Below, one piece after another: positions 36,755 to 47,093 of a stretch of DNA of 64,000 bases. The stretch is from contig JANTQA010000047.1 in the NCBI GenBank assembly GCA_027625915.1, positions 4,340,001-4,404,000 on the forward strand. Reading direction: 5' to 3'. Made by a program: the position numbers and the translations under genes. The stretch is from Anaeramoeba flamelloides. Lineage: Eukaryota; Metamonada; Anaeramoebidae. The notes below the pieces were generated by a model that saw only the letters and a list, made by a program, of their open reading frames with translations, ran no database searches and had not been told where the DNA came from. Numbering within the stretch: position 1 is the first letter of the stretch; every line of letters begins with the position of its first letter.

Positions 36755-36976
36755 CCAAATTTCAAAATTAGGGCAAACTTTATTATTATCATTTTTTTCT
36801 TTTTTTTTGTCTTTCAAAAAATAAAATGATAGCAATATATTATTATTTATTAAATGATATTGACTATTATCTCAAAACACTCTAGTAAAATACATTATTA
36901 TTCAAAAAAAAAAAAAACAATCAAATAAATTTTTTTCTGATGAAAAATCTGCCCCTATTTTTGAAATTTAGCTTAT
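36724..36976. mobile_element. Second small inverted-repeat element next to (TA)n
   Basis: The left arm TATAAGCCAAATTTCAAAAT (TAGGGCA) at 36749-36775 faces the right arm TGCCCCTATTTTTGAAATTT (AGCTTATA) at 36949-36976. Again a (TA)n run (36724-36752) lies directly at the left end. The arms differ in sequence from the previous element, so it is a separate family. A TA target is possible. Confidence 0.65.
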
Positions 36977-38700
36977 ACACAAGTATAAATTGAAAAAAAT
37001 CAAAATTTTAAATATAGGATATCTGTACGAATTAGTCATTTTTATAACCTCCAATTTATCTTAAAAATTGATTTTTTAAGTTTATAGTGCTTTATCTCCT
37101 CTAGTTTAGAAGTTATTCTCTATTTTCGATTTTTCGTCAAAAAATTTTTTTTTTTTGAAATTTTGATTTCTTCATTTCTAAAAAAGGTACAATTTTACAC
37201 AAAAATAAAAATTTTTTAACATTTTTAAGATCATCTTACTCGGGTATTTTTTGATCAAAAATATTTTTTTGGTGAAAAAAATTGAAAAAATTAAGGTTTA
37301 AAAAAAATTTTTTTTTTGAAAATTTTTTACTACTCTTTTGATTTTCCCATATTTTTTTTACTCAAATATTATATAAGTAATATATTTGAAAATAAAAAAG
37401 TTAACAATTTTGAAATTTGGAAATTTTTTTATTACATTAAAAAAAAATTTTTTTTTATTTTTTTTCGCTTTTACCCAAGTTAAATATAAAAATACATAAG
37501 TTTAACTATATATTGGTTGTAAAAATGCGATATTAAAATATTTTTAATATAGACAAAAAATTTTTACAAAATTTTTTTATTTTGATTTTTTTTGTCATGT
37601 TTTTAAATTTAAACTTTATGAGAGTAAGTGGTTTCGAAATTATTTTGTATTTAAAATGGGCGTTTTTGACTTTTTTCAAAATTGAAAATTTTAAAAAATG
37701 TGTATAAAAAATTTTTTTAAATTTTTTTAAATGTAGTAAAAATAGGTCACTTTAAAAAAAAATTTTTTTTTTAAAAATCTCAAAAAAATGATTTTAATTT
37801 TTTTTCTCAACTGAAAAACAATGTTTAAAAAAAAAATTTTTTTTAATAGTAAAACTCTAGTAAAATTTCATTTTTTTCTAATTTATCAGAAAAAAAATTC
37901 ACATTACAAATATTTTGAAAAAAAAATTATTAGAACTCAACTTATTTTATCTTTGAAATCATTTTTTCAAATTTTTGATAGTATAATCACTAGAAAAATA
38001 AAAAAAAATACTAAAAAATTAAAAAACAAATTTTTACTAGTGTTTCCTATTAAAATGAATTTTTTCAAAAAAAAAAAATTTTTTTAGGTTTTTTTCAATT
38101 TAATTTTAAATTTGTTAATTTTTTTACAATGAAAAAAAAAAAAAAATTTTTTTTCATCTTAAAAAACTTAGAGTTTTTTTTTTCAAAAAATAATATAAAT
38201 TAGAAAAATTATTCAATTAAAAATTCAATTCGATTATCTTCAAAATTTTATAATTTTAAAATATCCAATAATTACTCATTAGCTCAGCGGTAGAGCACCG
38301 AGATCTCAAAATTCGAAAAATGTTTAGCCGGAGTTCGATTACTTATAAGATCTATTAAATTAATAGTTTTTTTTTTTTTTTTTTTTTAAATTTTTATATA
38401 TAATTTGATCAATTAAAGTATATATGTTTGCTACCTGAATTTACCTTTAAAACTTTTCAAATTTTTTTTTTTCAAAAATAAAAATCCTCTTTAGGTACCA
38501 AAATTCGGATAAATACTGGTAAATAAGTATTTTTTTCAGTGTGTGGAGTAGAAGATTTTAAATTATTTATATATAGTAAAACCTACAATTAAAAAAATTT
38601 TTTTTTTTTTTTTCAAAAAAAAAATCTTTAAAATTTATTTTAAAATATGGGGAACACTGTATAAAAAATATAAAAACAATCTCAATTTTTCATTTTTTTG
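36977..38700. repeat. Long A(n)T(n) low-complexity block
   Basis: About 1.7 kb dominated by alternating A-runs and T-runs (AAAAAAATTTTTTTT junctions repeated dozens of times). Such DNA is known to be curved, and each junction is a small palindrome. The open frame at 37821-38087 is F/K/I/L codons from these runs. The exception is the tRNA-like sequence at 38273-38353. Confidence 0.75.
38273..38387 (+). other. tRNA-like sequence with A box, B box and T-run
   Basis: TAGCTCAGCGGTAGAGCA (38280-38297) is a textbook tRNA D-arm/A box with a perfect GCTC/GAGC stem. About 35 bases later GGAGTTCGATTAC (38330-38342) fits a B box. A 21-base T run follows at 38367-38387, suitable as a Pol III terminator. 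The T stem and the acceptor stem do not pair and no clean anticodon stem forms, so an ordinary functional tRNA is unlikely. It is a decayed tRNA gene or a tRNA-derived SINE head. Confidence 0.55.
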
Positions 38701-39177
38701 GGGCTCTTGCATTTTTTTCGAGTTATTGCCCAAAATAGCTGTGAAAAATCACTATTAAAAAATTTGTATTTCCCTTAGAGGACCGCAATCTACCCACTCA
38801 TATTTTCGAATTTTTATCCTAATATTTTTGTAATATGAGAGTGTGACAAACGTACATATATCCCAGCGGGGCATGCATATGTAAATTTTTCTATCTTTTT
38901 CAAAAAAACAGTAGATCGCGAAATTTTTAATTTTTTTATAATTATTTTTGAGTTTATTTTGATGAATAATTATAAAATTTTGATTTTTTTTTGAAAAAAT
39001 TTGATTTTTCAATTTTATAGTGATAATACATCAAGTGATAATTTCTAGATTACACCTCTTTTATATTACTTAGTATGATTCAAATTTGTATAAAAATATA
39101 GAAAAAATCTAAAATTATAAAAAAATTAACAATTACCAAAATTTACATTTTAATTAACCTATAAACACTTATTCATA

Positions 39178-39336
39178 TCAAAGGGGGGTGGAGATAGAAT
39201 AAATTATTATTATTGATGTTATCAAAAGAATTTGGGATTTTAGGGTGCACGCGCTTCGCGCGCCCACCCCAAAACCACCCAATTCTTTTGATAACATTAA
39301 TGATTCTTATTTTGTTATTATCCACCCCTTTATGAT
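39178..39336. mobile_element. Stem-loop element with GC-rich tip
   Basis: An almost continuous inverted repeat of about 159 bases. The outer arms ATCAAAGGGGGGTGGAGATA and the strand opposite TTATCCACCCCTTTATGAT pair; the inner arms GTTATCAAAAGAATTTGGG and AATTCTTTTGATAACATTAA pair; the tip is CACGCGCTTCGCGCGCC. The centre is far richer in G+C than anything nearby. This fits a fold-back MITE or a structured transcript. The plus-strand frame at 39245 merely crosses it. Confidence 0.75.
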
Positions 39337-39382
39337 TAAACTATTTATCTGTTATTATTTCAAATTAAAATATATTTTTCTA

Positions 39383-39579
39383 CAGTCAGTTTCACTTTTA
39401 AGGCAAAAACTTTCAACGAAATCTAAGGCACAAAAAAAAATCTCAAATTAAGGCACAAAATTTGGAATTTTTTTTTACAATTTATTTTACTAGAATTTGA
39501 ATTTTGTGCCTTAATTTGAGATTTTTTTTTGTGCCTTAAATTTCATTGAAAGTTTGTACCTTAAAAGTGAAACTGACTG
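39383..39579. mobile_element. Tc1/mariner-type MITE with TA duplication
   Basis: The 197-bp element starts CAGTCAGTTTCACTTTTAAGG and ends with its complement (CTTAAAAGTGAAACTGACTG). Inverted similarity continues for about 80 bases per arm, including two GGCACAAA words and AAATCTCAAATTAAGGCAC. It is flanked by TA on both sides (39381-39382 and 39580-39581). TIRs starting CAGT within a TA duplication are the hallmark of Tc1/mariner elements. No transposase fits inside. Confidence 0.88.
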
Positions 39580-39730
39580 TAATCAAAATTATAAAATTTC
39601 AAAAAATTACTAAATATGAATTTTTAACATGAATTTTTGATTATAATTATTTAAAGTCAATAAGTATCTTGTTATTATTAATATCATAATACCAATATCT
39701 AAAATCTAATTAGCTCTTCATTTTTTATCT

Positions 39731-41103
39731 TTTTTAAATAAATTTGAAATTTAACTAAATAATTAGGTAATTTTTTAGGTTTGGGTAAATGAAACAGTTT
39801 GTCAATACATTAATTGTTTTAAATGGCTACCAACATTATTTATAAATAGAACAAAAGAATTGTTTTTGAAACAGGAATTTTGCTCACTAAAATAATTTTT
39901 GAAAAAGTATAAAAATTAATAAAAAACTAATAAACAAACAGAAATATTTTTATTCAAAAAGAAATATCTAATAATCAAGCTACAAATATGAGTGTAAATG
40001 AATCAAATTGTTTTTGAATTATTATCTTTTATCTCTTGAGATCAAGAAGAACTCTGAAATTTCAATCTATTCAAGAAAAATGAAATTACACTGATATAAT
40101 ACCAAATGTAAGTTGGTAATGATCTTCACAGTCCAGCATTTTTCTTCTTTAGCAGTGTTACCTCTTTTAGAATAAAAATAATGTAGTCAAAATAAAGCGT
40201 GCAAAAAAATATAATGCTTGTTTCAAAATAAAAAGCTTGTTTTTTTGTTATAGAAGACCTATACATTAACCAATCAAAGAAACTGGTTATATACCCTCAA
40301 TAAATATGGTATTGGTTTCTTAAAGTTTTTATATATAAAAAGAAATTCTAAAAATAAAGGATCAAATTGCAAAATTTATATCAAAAAATATAGTAAATTT
40401 TTGAAGAAAATTTTGGTAAAAAAAACAAAAAAATTTAAAAAAATTGAGAATATTATGAAAAATTTTCAACTATTTACATTCATAATTTAAATTTTACTCA
40501 AAATAACCAGACCTTAACTTTCAAAATTGATTTGAACTTAGGTATACTATTTGTTAGTTGATTGGATGTTGCCTTGGTAAAAGAAGAAAAATAAACACGG
40601 ATAATATTTTGAAACACAGATTATAGTTGTTTGGTAGCATTATTTTGATCACTGTATGGTTGAAAAAGTCATGTCTTTTCATAAATGTGTTTGTTTTAGG
40701 TTATGGTAAACGGCTCTGACATACAATTAAGAATTGATCTAATGAAATTTCAATATTCTTAAAAAATTTAGAATTTCATAGTTCTTCTTGATCTCAAGAG
40801 ATAAAAGACAATAATTCAACAATAATTTGAGCCATATACGCGCATATTGGTAGCTTGATTATTCGATATTTCTTATTGAATAAAAATATTTTATTTTGTT
40901 TTTTGTTTTTTATTAATTTTTATACTTTTTCAAAAATTATTTTAGTGAGCAAAATTCCTGTTTCAAAAACAATTCTTTTGTTCTATTTATAAATAATGTT
41001 AGTAGCCATTTAAAACAATTAATGTATTGACAAATTCTTTCATTTACCCAAACCTCAAAAAATTTCTTCTTTTTTAGTCGTATTTCAAATTTATTTTAAA
41101 AAA
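39731..41103. mobile_element. Long fold-back element with arms of about 340 bp
   Basis: 39731-40065 is the reverse complement of about 40760-41103 with scattered differences. Landmarks are TAAATAAATTTGAAAT and AGGTTTGGGTAAATGAA at the outer ends, AAATGGCTACCAACATTATT, GAATTGTTTTTGAAACAGGA with ATTTTGCTCACTAAAATAAT, and TCTCTTGAGATCAAGAAGAA at the inner ends, each with its complement in the other arm. The roughly 0.7-kb centre has no protein-like frame. It is probably a non-autonomous DNA transposon of 1.37 kb. Confidence 0.82.
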
Positions 41104-42102
41104 CTTGAAAAATTAAGATAATGCTTTTGGTAACCCAGAGAAATGAGATCCAAAAACCTGTGAATATTCAATCAAAATTTCCAGATCTTAACCAAACTTT
41201 TCAACCAATTTATAGGATTCTGAGAGACAATTTTGAAAAAAAGCCAAAAGTCATAAAATAATAAATTGGTAGAGTTGAAGACCATTTTTCTTTAAGAAAC
41301 AGTAAACAATCAAAGAACGAAGGATCAAGGCAACAACAATTTCTCTAAAATAGACACTCCGATATTTCATCAAGTTCTACAAGAGATTACTTTTAATTTT
41401 TGTAACTTCTTGGGTGGAATTAGGGGTAACTATTTTTTCCTTCAAAAAGACTGATTGGGATAATAATAAAAATTACTAAAATGAGATCATTAAAATTAAT
41501 TTTTTGATAATTTTTTCAAAAACAGTCTTGATCTCAAAATAAAAACCCTGAGACATCTTTCGGTTGAATAAGAGTTATTTGGTTCAAAAAAGAACTCTTT
41601 AAAAATTGATACAAATTAAGAAAAATTTAATTATAACAGAAATTTGAACAGTTAAAGGAAAAACTTTTCTTGAACAAAATGATCTTTTTGTCATCTCTTA
41701 TCCCAAATCAAAAACTCATAGTTCAAATGGAAACATAATTTTTTCAAAATAAGTGTATTTTAGACAAAAAAAATAAAATTAGATGAGTTGGCTTGAATTT
41801 GAGAAAGCTAAAGGTAAAATTCCCTCGTTTGGTGTCTTGTATAAGAACCTCACGTCTTTTAATAAAAATTATCAATTAAATTACAAAAACCCCATATTTT
41901 ATCTTGACATAAGCAATCAACACAAATAAAAAAACTGGTAATTATTTTAAATAGCAGAAAAAGGCAAAATATATGACTCCAAAATGAAAATTATATTCTC
42001 CAAGTGAAACAAAAAGGCGTTTAAAACAATAAAGGAAAAAACACGAGATTTATTTTTTTCAATTTCCCCTTGATTTCAAGTCGCAATTCTCATCACAACA
42101 AA
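41104..42102. other. Intergenic, upstream of the thiolase gene
   Basis: AT-rich, no gene. It must contain the thiolase promoter; composition changes sharply at the thiolase start. Confidence 0.5.
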
Positions 42103-43302
42103 ATGACAAACAAAATCCGAGAAGTTTTCATTGTTTCTGCTGTTCGAACCCCAATTGGTGCATTTGGAGGAAGCCTGTCGAGCTTGACAGCCATAAACCT
42201 AGGAAGTGAAGTTGTCAAATCTGCATTAAAGAAGATCAATCTAAGTGGCGAGCAAGTTGACGAGGTCTTTTTCGGAAACGTCTTAAGCGCAGGACTAGGA
42301 CAACACCCCGCGCGACAGGTGTGTCTTAAGGCAGGTATTCCCAAGAGCGTGCCATGCACCTCTGTTAATAAGGTTTGCTCTTCGGGGCTAAAGAGTGTCA
42401 TGATCGGAGCCCAATCGATCATGTTGGGCGACGCTGATCTTGTTGTCTGTGGGGGCATGGAAAGCATGAGCAACGCGCCATATTACCTCGAGAACAATCG
42501 GTTTAATGGGCTGAAGTTTGGCGACAAGAAAATTGTCGACGGGATGATTAAAGACGGGCTTTGGGATCCCATCAACGACTACCACATGGGCACCGCCGGC
42601 GATCTGTGTGCGAAAAATGAGGGCATCACACGAGAGGAATTGGACGACTTTGCAGTGATGAGCTACAAACGATCCATTAAGGCACGTGACGAAAACCTCT
42701 TAGACGACGAGATCACACCAATTACGATCGTCAACCGCAGAACAAAGCGTGAAACGGTTGTCTCCAAAGATGAAGAACTTGAGAGGTTCAACGAAGACAA
42801 GCTTCGACAATTACACCCCGCATTCGATAGGGACTTTGGGTTCTGCACAGCAGGAAATTCAAGTTCATTAGACGACGGAGCTGCCTGTGTAATCATTGCG
42901 AGCGCGGAAAAGTGTAAAGAATTAGGACTTACAAAGATTGCCAAGATCAGGGCTTTTGCCGATTTCGCTCAGGAGCCAGAAAAGTTCACCACATCACCAA
43001 CAGGTGCAATCAAAAAGCTTTTAAAAAAATCAAACCTTCAGGTCAACGACATCGACAGTTGGGAAATTAATGAAGCCTTTGCAGTGGTACCTATAGCTGT
43101 TTCCAAGCAATTGCAGATACCCATCGAAAAAGTTAACCAATTTGGCGGCGCAGTTGCCTACGGACACCCAATCGGATGCTCCGGTGCAAGAATCTTAGTA
43201 ACATTAATAAACGTTTTGAAAAAGAAAGGTGGTGTCACGGGAGTTGCAGCCATTTGTAATGGCGGTGGTGGCGCAAGCTCTCTCCTTATCGATCTCTGTT
43301 AA
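42103..43302 (+). CDS. Acetyl-CoA C-acetyltransferase (biosynthetic-type thiolase)
   Basis: A 399-residue intronless protein; I chose the ATG at 42103 because IREVFIVSAVRTPIGAFGG follows immediately, the normal thiolase N terminus. It condenses two acetyl-CoA into acetoacetyl-CoA, or the reverse. Visible family features are the nucleophile Cys at about residue 92 in NKVCSSGLKSVMIGAQ, the GGMESMSNAPY motif, NEAFAVVP, the His at about 355 in GHPIGCSGAR, and the second catalytic Cys at about 385 in CNGGGGASS. Length matches the bacterial and cytosolic tetrameric enzymes. There is no peroxisomal C-terminal tripeptide (ends DLC) and no obvious mitochondrial presequence, so cytosolic is the simplest reading. 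Base composition is much richer in G+C than the surroundings and there is no low-complexity insert, unlike most neighbours; this could be high expression or lateral acquisition. Confidence 0.95.
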   Translation: MTNKIREVFIVSAVRTPIGAFGGSLSSLTAINLGSEVVKSALKKINLSGEQVDEVFFGNVLSAGLGQHPARQVCLKAGIPKSVPCTSVNKVCSSGLKSVMIGAQSIMLGDADLVVCGGMESMSNAPYYLENNRFNGLKFGDKKIVDGMIKDGLWDPINDYHMGTAGDLCAKNEGITREELDDFAVMSYKRSIKARDENLLDDEITPITIVNRRTKRETVVSKDEELERFNEDKLRQLHPAFDRDFGFCTAGNSSSLDDGAACVIIASAEKCKELGLTKIAKIRAFADFAQEPEKFTTSPTGAIKKLLKKSNLQVNDIDSWEINEAFAVVPIAVSKQLQIPIEKVNQFGGAVAYGHPIGCSGARILVTLINVLKKKGGVTGVAAICNGGGGASSLLIDLC

Positions 43303-44859
43303 ATTCAGGATTTTGGCTCGCTTGTCGATTTTCTGTTTTTTCTTGGTGTTTTTTTTTCTTTTTGATTCTGTTTTAATTTGATTGAAGATACTGTTTTAAT
43401 TTGATTTTGGTTGATATCCATTTTATATTTAGATTGACTACTATCAATTCCATTCACTTGTTTTAGTACAGACATAGAAAAATAAATCTTTTTAAACATT
43501 TAGTTGTTTTGATTCTTTCTTTCTCTTTAAGGACTATCTGAATTTTTTGGTCAGTGAATGAGTTGAAGTTATATAACCAAAAACACATTTGTTGACTCCA
43601 AAAGAATGTTAAGACAAGAAATCTTGTTAAAAGTATTTTATTAATTTTATTATTTTCTGATCCTCAATTAAAATATTTTATTTGCTTATTTCTGGATCTG
43701 GAAATCTAAAAATTGAACTTTTTAAACATAAAATTGAGATTTTGATAAATACTGATAAATTCATATATATTTAATATAATTTTTAGTTCAATTTCCCATT
43801 TTGTAATCTCATAAATCAACTTTCAAAAAAACTTAAGAGAAAGAACCTTTTGAAGCACAACCAATTTTTCAAAGTTTTTTAACATTTAAAAGAATAAAAT
43901 ACTTTCTACAAAGATTGTGTAAAAAAATTTGTAAAATGGAAAATGAAGTAAAAATTTTCAGATATTTATTTGAATTTATCAGTATGTTAGAAACAAAAAA
44001 TCGAAATATGGCTAAAAAATTATTATCCAAAAGTTGGGTTAGGTGTTTATCAATTAGACACCGTAATCAGTTTCATTATTTATTGGATTTTATCAATTTT
44101 CACATCAAAAAAAATTAAACATCTTATAAAATCAAGTTAAACATTTTTAAATGTTTGAAGATGATTTGATTTTGATAATGGAATTCTAATAAAGTCATTT
44201 TAAAAAAGTGAAAACTGTTTTTTTATGATTTTGGTGCAATTAAAACTTTTTTAAAGTTTTTGGTTTTAATAAAGTTAAAACTTTTTTTTAAAAAAAAGTA
44301 CTTTCCTTCATACACCAATCTCTGCACCACATTTGAAGTTTGATCCATAACTTGAATAAAAAGAAAAAACTTTCAAAAAGTGTTAATTCTGAAAATGTTT
44401 TCACTTTTTTATAATCGAAAACTTGATAATAGTTTTAATATAGTCTTCACATTTTTAAAACAGCTATATCGAGAAATTTACAAAAAATTAATAATTATTT
44501 ATAAAATTATTCAAGATTTTTGGAATGAATCCAGATATTTAACAAAACAATCAAATCAAAAAATTGATCAAAAATAAAATATTTTGGGATTTTTTAAGAA
44601 AAAAATAAACATAAACACTGTTTGAAAAATTGCGACTCACCTAAAATAATAAATTGCAAAAAAATATATTTATCCTTTAGTATTGAAGAACAACACATAA
44701 TTAAATCTGATTTGTAATTCTGTTTTTAAATCATTTATATCAAAACCCGATAATAGAAAAATAAAACCAAAAACCTTAAAAAAAAAGTGAATCATAGATT
44801 TTTGAAATGAGAATTACTGATTGATCATTACGGGGCTTTCACTGAAAAATCGTTAACAA
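43303..44859. other. Intergenic, no convincing gene
   Basis: Contains short open frames (minus 43305-43499; plus 43936-44118 and 44380-44577) with no family resemblance. From about 44750 to 44869 the sequence matches 62018-62130, the left half of a repeat into which the next LINE inserted. Confidence 0.5.
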
Positions 44860-46627
44860 CAAGATTTTTAAAAAAGATCAATTTTTTTTTAATTCATAAA
44901 AAAAGGAAATGAAACAGTAACTTTAAACGATAGACCAATTTCAATTAATCAAATCTACCAAAATTATTTCTTAAAATGTTATATCTACTAATTGAACCTT
45001 GTTGAGAATTTATTCATAAATTACAGTTTAGCTTTCGAAAAAAATTTGATACTCGTATCCCGGTATTAAACATTTTAAAATATATGTAATCAGATAAAAA
45101 TAAAATAATGAAAATGGGAATGATATAACCCATATTATAATGATTAATATAGTAAAATGTATTAACCCAATCAGTTTTAAAATAATTAGAAAAGCAATCA
45201 AAAAAATTTATTTTAAATAAAATTATTAAAATATGATTGGGTGAAGGACTTCGTATATTCCAAGGAGATCCCTTATCACCGATTATATTTGGTCTTATTT
45301 CACATTTTCTATTATTAAAAATAATAACATTAACTGATCATTGTCAAATGTTTGCAGATGATTTAATTTTAATCATAAAAAGTAATATAAATCAAATAAA
45401 TGAAAAATTAAATGCTATATATTAAGTAATTGTCCAATTTGGATTAATACCTAATAAAGACAAAACAGAAATTACCCAAGATTTATCAAAGTTTAAACTT
45501 TTGGGAATTTATTTGGAAAAGTTTTCACATTTAGTCTATAATCTGAAAAGGGTAAAAGAAACTTATAACAAATCTAAAAAATTATTCAATAATAATTTAC
45601 TGAACAAATAATTTAAAAATTAGATTATTTAAATCTTTTATATCAAGTCAATTAACATATGGATTAGAAATACATAATAATAAAATAGCAACATTAAACT
45701 ATTACACTCTTGGATTAATACATGTATTACTAAAATATGCAAAATAAACATAAACACACCAGTTCTCATTAACAAAACAGAATTTAAATTCGGAAATTTG
45801 GGAATATCAATTAATAAAAAGAAATTCAAATTTAAAAATAAATTAAAAAATCTATCTCTACCTTATCTGGAAAAATTAATAAAATTTAATCAAAGAATAA
45901 ACAATAAAATTAATTGAAATTCAAAGAGTTTAAAGCTTCTTAAAAATGAAATTTAGAATTATAATTAAAATGAGTTGTTGAATTCTACCAGTTGGCAGTA
46001 TTGTTAGGTTTTCCAAAATTCAAAAGAATTGACTAAAATCTTTGATTTTACTCTATTCTTATAAATTTTGGAAAAACACCTTTAGCTTTTTTTTAATTTG
46101 AGAAATAAAAGGAATTTTTCAAAAATTTTCTTTTTATTTCTCAAATTAAAAAAAAACTAGGCACTTAACGACACACCACAAAAATATTTCACAATAATTA
46201 AAAACCAAAAAAAAATATTTATTAATCAAAGATTTTTAAGTTATCCCTCAAGTTCAACAATTCTAAAATTCAGAACATTTACCAACCGCCTAAATAGATA
46301 TTACAACGTAATAAATAAAAAGTCAAATAAATTTTGTCCTTTATTTTTAAAATATTAACATAAGGAAATAATAGAAAATATTGATCATTTTTTATAGATT
46401 TCCTTCCCATGAAAAACATAGATTGATTTTTCTGAATAAGTTAAAAGAATTAAATTTTAATAAATAATTTTAAATAATGATAGCTTAAAATTATTTTCGA
46501 TAATTAATAATCGTAAAATCATGGATTTTAAACTTAAATTTCTGAAAGGGAATTTAAGTAAAATGGCACCTAGAGTGAAATTTACACTTCCCCCTCAATA
46601 AGAAAAAAAAAAAAAACACGATTTTTT
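44860..46627 (+). mobile_element. Degenerate LINE with RT domain, inserted in another repeat
   Basis: Non-LTR retrotransposon remnant on the plus strand. Reverse transcriptase words in order are RPISINQIY (about 44930), GDPLSPIIFGL and FADDLILI (the YADD-type catalytic box, 45263-45376), LLGIYLEK, TFTNRLNR and ENIDHFL at the 3' end. It closes with an A-rich tail at 46602-46616. CAAGATTTTT (44860-44869) and CACGATTTTT (46617-46626) are a probable target-site duplication. Outside them the flanks match the uninterrupted sequence at 62018-62320. The frame is interrupted repeatedly, so the copy is dead. It belongs to the same family as the fragment at 12.3 kb. Confidence 0.85.
45995..46175. repeat. 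Modular hairpin repeat nested in the LINE
   Basis: One module A (46010-46075: GGTTTTCCAAAATTCAAAAG facing AAATTTTGGAAAAACACC) followed by one module B (46083-46160). It lies between the RT part and the 3' part of the LINE coding sequence, interrupting it, so it arrived after the LINE. Flanks read GTTGGCAGTATTGTTAGG and GCACTTAACGACACACC. Confidence 0.75.
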
Positions 46628-47093
46628 ACCTAATAATTAAATTCATTTTAAAAGACATTACATTGTCTCAATTTTCTTTATTATTATTTGTCTTTTCGAA
46701 GATCGTTTTTTTTTTCTAAATGATCTTTTGCAAAAAAAAAAGTATCAAGAAAAAAAAAGAAAAAAATCGAAAAAATAGAAAAAATTAAAATAACAAATAA
46801 CATATTGAGAAACATCCTTTCAAATTAAACTCAAATCAAAAATATATTTAGAATTAAAAATGAAAAAAAAAAAAAAAATCTTATGATTTTTTAGGTTATA
46901 ATAATTTACACAATAACCAATTATAAGTGATTCTTTTGATAATATTTTTTCCATACCATGGTTGAATAAAACAAAATTTCTTTTCAAATGAATTATTCTT
47001 TTAAATAACTTGATATGGATATCAAAAAATATAAAATATAATTTTGAACAAATTAAATAAATAAATAAATAAAAAGAAGAAGAAGAAACAAGA
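46628..47093. other. Repeat remainder and Raptor 3' flank
   Basis: 46628 to about 46790 is the right half of the repeat split by the LINE (it matches 62140-62320). The rest is AT-rich 3' flank of Raptor, ending just before its stop. Confidence 0.55.

Noticed and set aside
37821-38087. An 88-codon plus-strand frame in the A/T block.
   Set aside because: Made of A(n)T(n) junction codons (F, K, I, L) and lacks any family pattern.
38273-38353. Annotation as a functional tRNA.
   Set aside because: Only the D-arm pairs; acceptor, anticodon and T stems do not form, so I list it only as tRNA-like.
43305-43499. Minus-strand 64-codon frame directly after the thiolase stop.
   Set aside because: Contains an internal direct repeat (TACTGTTTTAATTTGATT) and lies in the likely 3' UTR of the thiolase gene; no family resemblance.
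43936-44118. A 60-codon plus-strand frame with fairly mixed composition (MENEVKIFRYLFEFISM start).
   Set aside because: No family pattern, no splice partner, and similar short frames occur by chance in A/T DNA; it could be a LINE or repeat fragment.
44380-44577. A 65-codon plus-strand frame between the thiolase and the LINE.
   Set aside because: F/K/I/L/N composition expected from A/T background; no recognisable motif.
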